A stretch of DNA of 6,671 nucleotides from Acidobacteriaceae bacterium (GTDB lineage Bacteria > Acidobacteriota > Terriglobia > Bryobacterales > Bryobacteraceae): assembly GCA_019245255.1 (NCBI GenBank), contig JAFARV010001000.1, forward strand, positions 1-6,671, in the 5' to 3' direction. Under the pieces are notes generated by a model that did not search any database, was not told the origin of the DNA, and saw nothing but the letters and a program-made list of their open reading frames with translations. This document shows, one piece after another, positions 1 to 5,962 of this stretch. Position numbers and translations under genes: made by a program. Numbering within the stretch: position 1 is the stretch's first letter; every line of letters begins with the position of its first letter.

Positions 1-1
1 G

Positions 2-424
2 AGACGAATCGGCGAGGCGCCATTCCCCGCAGCCGAGATTCGGAACATGTACGTCATCAATCCTGATGGTTCGATCGGTAACAATCGTACTCCGCCGTAT
101 GTAGCGAAGGAGATCGATGCCGGCGGAATTCCTAGAGACTATCGCAACATCGATATCCCCGTCTTAGCCCTCATGGCTGTGCCGCTGCCACCAGCTGAAA
201 AGTGGAAACTGCAAGCGCCGAAAACGGAAGAGCAGCGGCGCGACTCCGAAAGAGGTGACGAGCTTCTGATGCAGTTTATCCACCGTTGGGAGGACAACCT
301 GAAGCGTGCGGATCCCCATGCGAGCGTTGTTGAGATCCCGGGTGCCCATCACTACATGTTCCTGAAGGAGGAAGGCGCGGTCCTGCAGTACATTCAATCC
401 TTTTTTGAGACGCTGCCTAAGTAA
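2..424 (+). CDS. Alpha/beta hydrolase, C-terminal part (5' end outside window)
   Basis: The reading frame is open from the window edge, so the ATG at 47 is probably internal and the gene starts upstream. About 140 residues are visible. The stretch IDIPVLALMAVP (near residues 50-61 of the visible part) fits the late beta strand that precedes the catalytic acid in alpha/beta hydrolases. GAHHYMFLKEEGAVLQYI near residue 114 fits the loop with the catalytic His followed by the last helix. The nucleophile elbow (GxSxG) would lie upstream and cannot be checked. In this fold the enzyme hydrolyses esters, amides or similar bonds; the substrate cannot be read from this end. There is no lysine- or proline-rich tail, and the gene ends 59 bp before a convergent gene. 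A proline aminopeptidase-like or lipase-like member is equally possible. Confidence 0.72.
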   Translation, partial: RRIGEAPFPAAEIRNMYVINPDGSIGNNRTPPYVAKEIDAGGIPRDYRNIDIPVLALMAVPLPPAEKWKLQAPKTEEQRRDSERGDELLMQFIHRWEDNLKRADPHASVVEIPGAHHYMFLKEEGAVLQYIQSFFETLPK

Positions 425-438
425 TGGGCGACCCGTAA

Positions 439-470
439 CAATCAGACCATTCTGCTCGAAAATCTGGTTG
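439..470. terminator. Possible weak hairpin between convergent genes
   Basis: CAATCAGA (439-446) can pair with TCTGGTTG (463-470) as an 8-bp stem with one G-U pair and a 16-base loop. It lies between the stop codons of the hydrolase (424) and the DoxX-like gene (484), where a shared terminator would be expected. Neither side has a proper T-run and the stem is AT-rich, so this is only a weak candidate. Confidence 0.22.
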
Positions 471-483
471 TAGCTTTCGATAT

Positions 484-915
484 TTATGAACTAAATTCCG
501 GGCTTAGTCGGGCAAGCGCCAGAGCGCCTAAAAGTAATCCAAGGTCCCGCAGAGCGATATCGAAGTAGCCTGGAAAGATCAGCAGGTTAATAATGATCAG
601 CAGCAGCCAGGCCGCGACCACGTAGGCAAAGATCCGTGGCTTGATGGCCACCAGAATGCCGGCGATAATCTCGACAACTCCGACGAGCAGCATCAACCCG
701 TGTCTCCCGATGGGCGACAAGTTCGCAATAGCCGGGGCCAGGTACATATCCCAATTCGTCAGCAAATGAAAGAACTTATCTAAGCCTGCAAGTATCGGCG
801 CGACCACAAAAGCCAGGTGCAGAAGCTGATAAGCCTGATACGCCGGTCGACTCTTCAGAGCTGGTTCCGCGCGGGGAAAAGCACCTTCTGCTCCCGCTGC
901 CATACTTTGTGCCAT
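484..915 (-). CDS. DoxX-like four-helix inner-membrane protein
   Basis: A 143-residue protein with about 28 polar residues at the N-terminus and then four hydrophobic segments, at roughly 29-48, 72-90, 95-114 and 118-137. This is the size and topology of the DoxX/DoxD superfamily. AGLDKFF at the end of helix 1 and ALRDLGLLLGALALARLS in helix 4 look like the conserved positions of this group. No signal peptide or catalytic motif is seen. DoxX proteins are inner-membrane proteins, several of them linked to redox or sulfur-stress functions; the biochemical role of this subgroup is not established. The start at 915 is well supported: AGAGGTGA lies three bases upstream on the minus strand. The gene is divergent from an ECF sigma factor and shares the promoter motif found in front of it, so it is probably a target of that sigma factor. 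A role as a membrane partner or sensor for the sigma factor is speculative. Confidence 0.82.
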   Translation of the reverse strand: MAQSMAAGAEGAFPRAEPALKSRPAYQAYQLLHLAFVVAPILAGLDKFFHLLTNWDMYLAPAIANLSPIGRHGLMLLVGVVEIIAGILVAIKPRIFAYVVAAWLLLIIINLLIFPGYFDIALRDLGLLLGALALARLSPEFSS

Positions 916-927
916 AAATCACCTCTA

Positions 928-960
928 ATCGTACAGAGCGGGACCCCGACGATCGGTTAC
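928..960 (-). promoter_or_regulatory. Predicted ECF-type promoter facing the DoxX-like gene
   Basis: Read on the minus strand: GTAACC (960-955), 14 bases, then CGCTCTGTACGAT (940-928). GTAACC resembles known ECF -35 elements (for example Caulobacter sigma-F). The usual ECF spacing of about 15-17 bases would put the -10 contact in or next to CGCTCT. The motif ends only 12 bases before the start codon at 915, leaving room for the ribosome binding site and a very short leader. The same motif with the same spacing faces the sigma-factor gene on the other strand. Confidence 0.68.
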
Positions 961-994
961 ACCGCTATTCGGCGCAGCGCATGTCCTGCAATTG

Positions 995-1027
995 GTAACC
1001 TTTTTGCCTGTTGGCGCTCTGTACGAT
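995..1027 (+). promoter_or_regulatory. Predicted autoregulatory ECF promoter facing the sigma-factor gene
   Basis: GTAACC (995-1000), 14 bases, then CGCTCTGTACGAT (1015-1027). All 19 defined bases are identical to those of the divergent promoter at 928-960, and the spacers are equal in length but different in sequence. That pattern is expected of two promoters read by one sigma factor. The motif ends 17-23 bases before the two candidate start codons (1045, 1051). ECF sigma genes commonly stand under their own control, which supports the assignment; the exact -10 and start site are inferred. Confidence 0.68.
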
Positions 1028-1050
1028 CAGATACCGCGTAACAAGTGGAA

Positions 1051-1752
1051 ATGAATACGACCCTTCGGGGGCTGACCTCGACTGCTACCTCGCCGCTTTC
1101 TGACGATGAGATTGTCGTCCGCGTGCGAGCCGGCGAAATAGCGCTTTTCGAGGTTCTCATGCGACGCTATAACCAACGTTTGTTCCGGATCACGCGAAGC
1201 ATTCTCTGCGATACAGATGAGGCCGAAGATGTAATACAGGATGCGTATGTCCGGGCTTATACATCACTGCATCAATTTGAGGGCAGAGCACAGTTTTCAA
1301 CCTGGCTGGTGAGAATCGCTGTGCATGAGGCATCCAGCCGCTTGAAAAAACGGAAGCGTTTTGAGACGCTCCCTTCCGATTTGCACGAAGAGATAAACAG
1401 CATCGAATCCATGAGATCCTCAACTCCAGATCCAGAGGAGCAATTTTCCAGGAAAGAAGCCGCTTCGCTTCTGGAGCAAGCTGTGGATGCGTTGCCGGAT
1501 ATGTATCGATGTGTATTTGTGTGCCGGGAAGTCGAAAACATGAGCACTAGCGAAACGGCCAACTGCCTGGATTTAACCGATGAAACGGTGAAGATTCGGT
1601 TGTACCGCGCCCGCCAAATGCTCCAGAGCGATCTTTACGCACGCGTGGGCGCCACTAGTTCGCAGGCGTTTCAGTTCCTGGGAGCCAGGTGTGACCGGCT
1701 GGTGCGTGCCGTCTTCGAAGCACTTGCGGAGTTGAGATCGACAGGACAGTGA
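1051..1752 (+). CDS. ECF-family RNA polymerase sigma factor (sigma-70, RpoE-like)
   Basis: A 233-residue cytoplasmic sigma factor. Region 2 spans about residues 32-103: LFEVLMRRYNQRLFRI, DEAEDVIQDAYVRAY (core binding and -10 recognition) and FEGRAQFSTWLVRIAVHEA. After a linker, region 4 spans about 140-195: LEQAVDALPDMYRCVF, then the helix-turn-helix around MSTSETANCLDLTDETVKIR (-35 recognition) and YRARQML. Regions 1 and 3 are absent, as usual for ECF factors. The protein continues for about 38 residues beyond region 4, with the pattern FQFLGARCDRLVRAVFEAL, a conserved-looking tail I associate with some RpoE-like groups; no further domain is recognisable. The start is ATG 1051 or GTG 1045; neither has a strong ribosome binding site. 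It is divergent from the DoxX-like gene under a mirrored promoter pair. No anti-sigma gene follows, so control may run through the tail, the membrane protein or a distant gene. Confidence 0.95.
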   Translation: MNTTLRGLTSTATSPLSDDEIVVRVRAGEIALFEVLMRRYNQRLFRITRSILCDTDEAEDVIQDAYVRAYTSLHQFEGRAQFSTWLVRIAVHEASSRLKKRKRFETLPSDLHEEINSIESMRSSTPDPEEQFSRKEAASLLEQAVDALPDMYRCVFVCREVENMSTSETANCLDLTDETVKIRLYRARQMLQSDLYARVGATSSQAFQFLGARCDRLVRAVFEALAELRSTGQ

Positions 1753-1823
1753 TCCGGAGACAGCAATAATGGATCCGCCGATTCAGCCCGAACGAAATCC
1801 GCTTCAGGTGCGTCTAAGTCGCC

Positions 1824-3250
1824 ATGATTGCGGAACCAATCTGCCGAACCATTGTCCCGTTCTTTTTAGCCGCGGCCTACGCACTCGCCCAGCCGGCGAT
1901 CCCAGAGACGCCCGCCGGACATACGCTGCAGGCTTGGCTGGATGCTTTTAATAGCGGCGACGCGGCAAAGATTGAGGCATACGTAAAGACCATCGATTCG
2001 TCGCAGTCCGTAGATGGCATGATCTCGTTTCGGCGGCAGACGGGCGGATTTGATCTGTTGTCTATCGAAAGCAGCGAGCCGCTACATATCCGTTTCCGTG
2101 TGAAAGAGAAAGCCGGGCCCACGACCGCGCTCGGCAGCTTACTTGTCAAGGACGGAAATCCTCCCAGCGTGCAAACCTTCGGTCTGCGAGCGCTCCCTCC
2201 AGGAGTAGTACCCGTGAATATCACTCTGGATGCCGCCCTGCGGAAACGCGTCATTGAGGGGGTCAACGCCGATGTGAACGAGTACTATGTCGACTCGGGC
2301 TTAGCAATGCAGATGGCCCATGCTCCCAAGAACCCGCGCAAAACGGGCACGGTATCAAGCGTGCCCCGCAAAGGGTAGCGGGTTCCTTTCCCTGTCTCGA
2401 GGTACGCATCCGTACCCTTTGCGCTACTGAAGCGCACCAGAAAGCGGGCGAGTATGACCGCATCACCGACGGGGACGCGTTTGCCGAGCAGTTGACGAAA
2501 GATCTCCGTGCCGTAAGCCATGATAGGCATCTTAGGGTTGAATTCAGCCCCTTCAAGATGCCGGAGCAGCAGAAGCCGAGCCCTGACGAAATCGCGCAAA
2601 TGCGCCAGCACATGAAACACGACAATTGCGCCTTTGAAAAGGCCGAGATTCTGTTCGGCAACATCGGGTATATAAAATTTGACGCGTTCATGGATCCGGG
2701 CGTCTGCGCTCCGACTGTGGCGGCAGCGATGAGCTTTGTGGCAAACGCCGACGCATTGATTTTCGATCTGCGTGACAACGGCGGCGGCGATCCAGCGATG
2801 GTGGCGTTCGTTGCCAGCTATTTATTCGAAGGGCGCACGCATCTGAATGACCTGTATAACCGCAAAGAGAACTCAACGGAACAGTTTTGGACGCTGGCTT
2901 ACGTGCCGGGCGAGCGAATGCCTAAGCAGCCGGTTTATGTGCTGACCTCCAAGCGGACCTTTTCAGGCGCCGAGGAGTTCGCCTACGATCTGCAGACTCA
3001 GAAGCGCGCCACGCTTGTGGGAGAAACCACGGGAGGCGGTGCGCACCCCGTCGCCGGACATGCCGTGGCTGACTACTTCATGATCGGTGTGCCCTTTGCC
3101 AAAGCAGTGAACCCGGTGACGAAAACAAACTGGGAAGGGACGGGCGTGGAGCCCGACGTAAAGGTCTCAGCAGCGGACGCGCTCACGACCGCTGAAAAGC
3201 TCGCGGCGGAGAAGATTCAGACGCGCGCACCCACGCAAGCGCCCAAATGA
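1824..3250 (+). pseudogene. S41-family exported peptidase, disrupted by a ~101-bp insertion
   Basis: The first reading frame (1824-2324) gives a signal peptide (IVPFFLAAAYALAQ), an N-terminal domain and a helical segment (residues about 140-167, including EGVNADVNEYYVDSGLAMQMA). The frame is then lost and stops at 2376-2378. The rest of the peptidase is in another frame from 2426 to 3250: EAHQKAGEYDRITDGDAF, then DLRDNGGGDP (around 2765-2794), the catalytic serine in TFSGAEEF (Ser codon 2963-2965) and LVGETTGGGAHP. These features fit the IRBP/tail-specific-protease-like S41 family, periplasmic serine peptidases. Without bases 2325-2425 both parts join in frame as one protein of about 441 residues, a normal length. 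The ATG at 1824 is the first start after an in-frame stop at 1815-1817; its ribosome binding site is weak. The gene follows the sigma gene by 71 bp and may once have been co-transcribed. A separate product from the second part (a TTG at 2492) would lack the signal peptide, so function is probably lost. Confidence 0.88.
2325..2425. repeat. Hairpin-rich insertion (small MITE/REP-like element) inside the S41 gene
   Basis: This stretch does not fit the peptidase reading frame and is crowded with inverted repeats: GGGCACG (2345-2351) with CGTGCCC (2360-2366); CGCAAAGGGTA (2367-2377) with TACCCTTTGCG (2413-2423), a perfect 11-bp arm; and GGTACG (2401-2406) with CGTACC (2411-2416). Near its ends, GCGCAAAACGGGCACGG (2336-2352) recurs inverted as GCGCAAAGGGTACGG (2424-2410), like imperfect terminal repeats. 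GCT flanks the stretch on both sides (2322-2324 and 2423-2425), which would be a 3-bp target duplication if the element is 101 bp. If the inverted repeats mark the true ends the unit is 89 bp; removal of either length restores the frame. It encodes no protein, so any movement would need a transposase from elsewhere. The exact borders are inferred. Confidence 0.6.
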
Positions 3251-3358
3251 GCTCCCGATGCCGCGACAATGCGTGTGGAGCGCCGGCGCTCGCGACTCTG
3301 TGTGTGCGCAATCACGACGGTGAATGCAAGTGAAATCGGCGTCTGGTCAGGGGTTGGC

Positions 3359-3397
3359 AAAAAGCCGGTGAGTACTCGGAGGAGGATACTCACCGGC
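3359..3397 (-). terminator. Intrinsic terminator of the MFS transporter gene
   Basis: A perfect 11-bp inverted repeat, GCCGGTGAGTA (3364-3374) and TACTCACCGGC (3387-3397), with a 12-base loop. Read on the minus strand the stem is followed directly by TTTTT (3363-3359), the standard rho-independent arrangement. It lies about 105 bp beyond the transporter stop codon and points the right way for it. On the plus strand there is no T-run after the stem, so it is less likely to end transcripts of the peptidase gene. Confidence 0.8.
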
Positions 3398-3501
3398 CGG
3401 CGCAACCCGGTGCTCACGCGAGCAGCAATGCGCCAAATTGATAGCGCAAGATAACGCTTCTCCTCGAAGCCGAATCCTTCCAGGACAGGCGCTCCCCTAC
3501 A

Positions 3502-4815
3502 CTACAAACTCGCGAGAGGAGGAATTGGTTTTGCTGAGTCTTTCCTACTATACTGCTCAGAAGAATCTGAGTCCATCCGTTTTTCCCAATGGACTTGCTC
3601 CGGTTTACCGACCACGATCCAGTACCCTAGTACTCCTACCAGAAGAATTGCGCAAGCGATCGTGAACGCGACAAAGAAGGAATGCGTCCAGGTCAAAACC
3701 GAGCCGGTGAGCCAGGCCCCGACTACGCCCGCAAAGTTTCCCAAACAGTTTTGAAAGGCGGTCCATTTACCGGCTCCCGCGGGCCCTGCAAGGTACTGGC
3801 TGAGCGCCCAATGATTGGATGACCACGCGCCGAGCGCAGCGGCGGCGAGGATCAACAGTAAGTTGGAAGTCAGTAAACGTTCTGTGAATACTGCGGCCAT
3901 GGTAAGGGCACAGCAGGCCGTTAAACCAGCACACAAAAACGATTGACGGGCTCGTCCTGGGTCGTATCCCTGCCGTATCAGAAAGTCGGCCAGTAAGCCG
4001 AACAACATAGATGAAGCGGCGATTGCCCAGAATGGGAGCGAAGCCATGACGGCGAGTTCCTGCTTATGGTAGTGGCGCTCGCGTTCAAAGTAGTAAGGCA
4101 GCCAGGTAAGAAAGAAGTACCAGGTGTAGTTACCGCAAAACAGCCCGATGACAGTGCCCCAAACGGGCCGCTTAGTGACCAGCTCGGAGTAACTGGGCGC
4201 CCATGCCGAGGCTTTCTGAATACGCCGGGACGGTAGCTTTGCCGCGGTGATGCACCACGGCAAAAGCCAGAGAAGGCTGGCGGCTCCGATGGCGACAAAC
4301 ATGCCGCGCCAACCGAAAAAGCGCATCATTTCGACTCCGGCCATGACACCGATTGCGGGTCCGAGTTTCGATCCGGCATCGATTGCGGCATTTGCGGTGC
4401 CCCGCAGTTGCTCTGGAAACGAAGTGGCGATGATCTTCGAATAGGAAGGGTACGCGATTGACTCACCGGCCCCGAGCAGCAGCCGCAACATGAACATTAC
4501 GGAGAGCGAGCTGACGAGCCCGACCAAGCCGGTGGCGGCGGACCAGAGGAGGAACCCGGCAGCGTACACCCAGTTGACATTCCAACGGTCGATGAGCTTG
4601 CCAGCCACGAGCTGAAACAGCGCGTAGGTCCAAAAGAAGCCGGTTGAAAGGATGCCGATTTTTTCCGGATTGAGGCGCAGGTCGCGCTCAATGGCGCTGG
4701 CGGCGACGCCGAGATTGCCGCGGTCGGCGTAGTTGATAGCGACGGAGATGACAAGGAGCACGAGGGCGACCCACTGGAGCGTACTCGGTCTGGAGGGGGT
4801 CTCAACCGTGGTCAT
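3502..4815 (-). CDS. MFS transporter, anion:cation symporter (ACS) type
   Basis: A 437-residue inner-membrane protein with about twelve hydrophobic segments. Helix 1 ends in NYADRGNLGVAASAIERDL (about 28-46), the DR-N signature of the ACS family. GILSTGFFWTYALFQLVAGKLIDRW (about 54-78) contains the loop 2-3 motif GKLIDR. RLLLGAGESIAYPSYSKII (about 111-129) and the following FPEQLRGTANAAID and GSKLGPAIG match the helix 4-5 region of the family. ACS members import organic anions such as sugar acids (hexuronates, galactonate, glucarate) or aromatic acids with protons; this sequence does not settle the substrate. The start at 4815 is chosen because GGAG lies six bases upstream on the minus strand and the protein then begins just before helix 1. 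The frame stays open to 4896, but the extra 27 residues have no such support. The hydrophilic C-terminus (about 30 residues) is cytoplasmic. No catabolic genes lie beside it, and its upstream region abuts a truncated RHS gene. Confidence 0.94.
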   Translation of the reverse strand: MTTVETPSRPSTLQWVALVLLVISVAINYADRGNLGVAASAIERDLRLNPEKIGILSTGFFWTYALFQLVAGKLIDRWNVNWVYAAGFLLWSAATGLVGLVSSLSVMFMLRLLLGAGESIAYPSYSKIIATSFPEQLRGTANAAIDAGSKLGPAIGVMAGVEMMRFFGWRGMFVAIGAASLLWLLPWCITAAKLPSRRIQKASAWAPSYSELVTKRPVWGTVIGLFCGNYTWYFFLTWLPYYFERERHYHKQELAVMASLPFWAIAASSMLFGLLADFLIRQGYDPGRARQSFLCAGLTACCALTMAAVFTERLLTSNLLLILAAAALGAWSSNHWALSQYLAGPAGAGKWTAFQNCLGNFAGVVGAWLTGSVLTWTHSFFVAFTIACAILLVGVLGYWIVVGKPEQVHWEKRMDSDSSEQYSRKDSAKPIPPLASL

Positions 4816-4895
4816 GCGACGCTCCGCCAACTGTAGCAGAGTTGCGAGATTGCGGAGAAGGTGGGCGGCGGCCGCAGGGAGAGGGGGCGGGCTCA

Positions 4896-5591
4896 ATGTA
4901 CGATACGGAGGGGCGAATCACGCAGGCGACCGGGGCGGGAAGTGCGGCGTACAAATACGATGGCAGTGGACGGCGTGTCGTGAAGAGCGGCAGCGGCGTG
5001 TCAACCGTGTACGTGTACGATGCAGCGGGCCAGCTTGCGGCCGAATACAGCAGTGCGGCGGCAGGTACGGTACTGTGCACGACTTGCTACCTAAGCACGG
5101 ACTATCTCGGGAGCACGCGGCTGGTTACGGATGCGAGCGGAAACGTGATCTCGCGGCACGCGTTTCTGCCTTTCGGTCAGGAGATTGCCGGGAACCAATA
5201 TGGCCGCGATAACAGTTGGGGCGCTTTCAACGACGGGGTCAACCAGAGGTTTACGGGGAAGGAGAGCGATCAGGAATCCGGCTTCGATTACTTTGGAGCT
5301 AGATATTACGGCCCGGCGTTGGGAAGGTTCACCAGCCCGGATGAGTTCACGGGCGGACCTGTCGATGTAAATTCGCCAGGCGAAGTCGAATCTCCGGGGC
5401 CGCTGCCATACGCAGATATCCGAAACCCTCAGAGTTTAAATAAGTACGCTTACGCTCTGAACAATCCGCTGAAATACGTCGATCCTGATGGACATGATCC
5501 CGTTATGGACGAAGTTGAGGAGGAGTTACCCGCTGTCGCTGAGGCATGTGGCGCCGGGGCCGGGGCATGCGCCGAGGGGTCGGCGATGTAA
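4896..5591 (+). CDS. RHS repeat core fragment (5'-truncated RHS protein)
   Basis: The 231-residue product is the end part of an RHS/YD-repeat protein. YD repeats come first: MYDTEGRITQATGAG, YKYDGSGRRVVK and YVYDAAGQLAAEYS (about 1-52). The RHS-associated core follows: DYLGSTRLVTDASGNVISRHAF (about 69-90, described here as two joined motifs, DYLGSTRLVTD and SGNVISRHAF), RFTGKESDQESGFDYFGARY (about 118-137), ALGRFTSPDEF and NKYAYALNNPLKYVDPDGHD (about 182-201). Complete RHS proteins are usually well over 1000 residues and form a shell around their C-terminal toxin; here everything upstream is missing. There is no signal or export domain. ATG 4896 begins right where RHS similarity starts and has a GA-rich stretch upstream; a longer frame from TTG 4842 adds residues that look unlike RHS. 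The frame stops at 5589-5591, soon after the core. A G run at 5576-5579 suggests this stop results from a one-base deletion. Confidence 0.85.
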   Translation: MYDTEGRITQATGAGSAAYKYDGSGRRVVKSGSGVSTVYVYDAAGQLAAEYSSAAAGTVLCTTCYLSTDYLGSTRLVTDASGNVISRHAFLPFGQEIAGNQYGRDNSWGAFNDGVNQRFTGKESDQESGFDYFGARYYGPALGRFTSPDEFTGGPVDVNSPGEVESPGPLPYADIRNPQSLNKYAYALNNPLKYVDPDGHDPVMDEVEEELPAVAEACGAGAGACAEGSAM

Positions 5592-5962
5592 TCGAGGATC
5601 TCGGCACAACCGCTGTCGATAACGTCAAAGACTTTGCAAATGGCCTGAAAATCGTCGGGGCCGCTCTAATCACATACATAACAGAGCAAAACCCAACCGC
5701 TAAGCCGAATCAGCCGCAGCAACAGCCAGCAACGGCTCCGCAGCCCCAAAACGCTGAGCACACCCAGGGGGCTAGACCAGGTCGCAGTGCGCGAAAGGAC
5801 AAACATGAGAAGACTCGGTCCGGCGATAAGCAACCCCCAAATTACGTGCCGGATAGACAATATATGCAGCCCAAACCCAAGAAGTCAAACCAGCCTGCAC
5901 CGCGCAAAGTTCACAAGAACAAATACAAGAAGGAGGACACAGGAACGGGTGGCTCTTCCTAA
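5576..5962 (+). pseudogene. RHS C-terminal variable tip (putative toxin domain), out of frame with the core
   Basis: If one G is added to the run at 5576-5579, or translation slips by -1 there, the RHS core reads on for another 127 residues, giving a fused product of about 355. The tip begins with VGDVIEDLGTTAVDNVKDF, probably helical, followed by a short hydrophobic stretch (LKIVGAALITYI). Next comes a Pro/Gln-rich linker (roughly 5690-5760), then a very basic tail with RKDKHEKTRSGDKQPPNY and KVHKNKYKKED. Variable tips directly after the RHS core are usually secreted toxins. I recognise no catalytic motif here; a basic tail with single His and several Arg/Lys would suit a nucleic-acid substrate, but that is a guess. 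ATG 5546 could start this frame alone but lacks a well-placed ribosome binding site. The stop overlaps the next gene by 14 bp. Confidence 0.62.
5931..5936 (+). promoter_or_regulatory. Ribosome binding site deciding the Sel1 gene start
   Basis: AGGAGG, a full Shine-Dalgarno core, lies inside the 3' end of the RHS tip, 12 bases before GTG 5949. The spacing is rather long, but no better start codon stands nearby. Its position supports a start at 5949 and translation coupled to the RHS tip, rather than the longer frame from 5787, whose first part is an out-of-frame shadow of the tip. Confidence 0.55.

Noticed and set aside
1769..1951. A 60-residue frame just after the sigma gene, with GGAGA upstream, as a small anti-sigma or leader peptide
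   Set aside because: The predicted peptide has no zinc-finger, membrane segment or known motif, and most of it overlaps the S41 signal-peptide region in another frame.
2263..2778. Long minus-strand frames across the S41 gene
   Set aside because: They mirror the codon pattern of the peptidase on the other strand and show no family motif or ribosome binding site.
3278..3291. Perfect 14-bp palindrome GAGCGCCGGCGCTC after the peptidase stop codon, as a terminator
   Set aside because: It has no loop and no T-run follows, so it is a chance or protein-binding palindrome rather than an intrinsic terminator.
4816..4896. The 27-residue N-terminal extension of the MFS transporter
   Set aside because: The start at 4815 has a well-placed GGAG and begins right before helix 1; the extension is Pro/Ala-rich with a TTG start and overlaps the RHS junction.
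5787..5948. The N-terminal extension of the Sel1 frame from ATG 5787
   Set aside because: The extension overlaps the RHS tip in another frame, has odd low-complexity composition and no Sel1 pattern; GTG 5949 after AGGAGG fits better.
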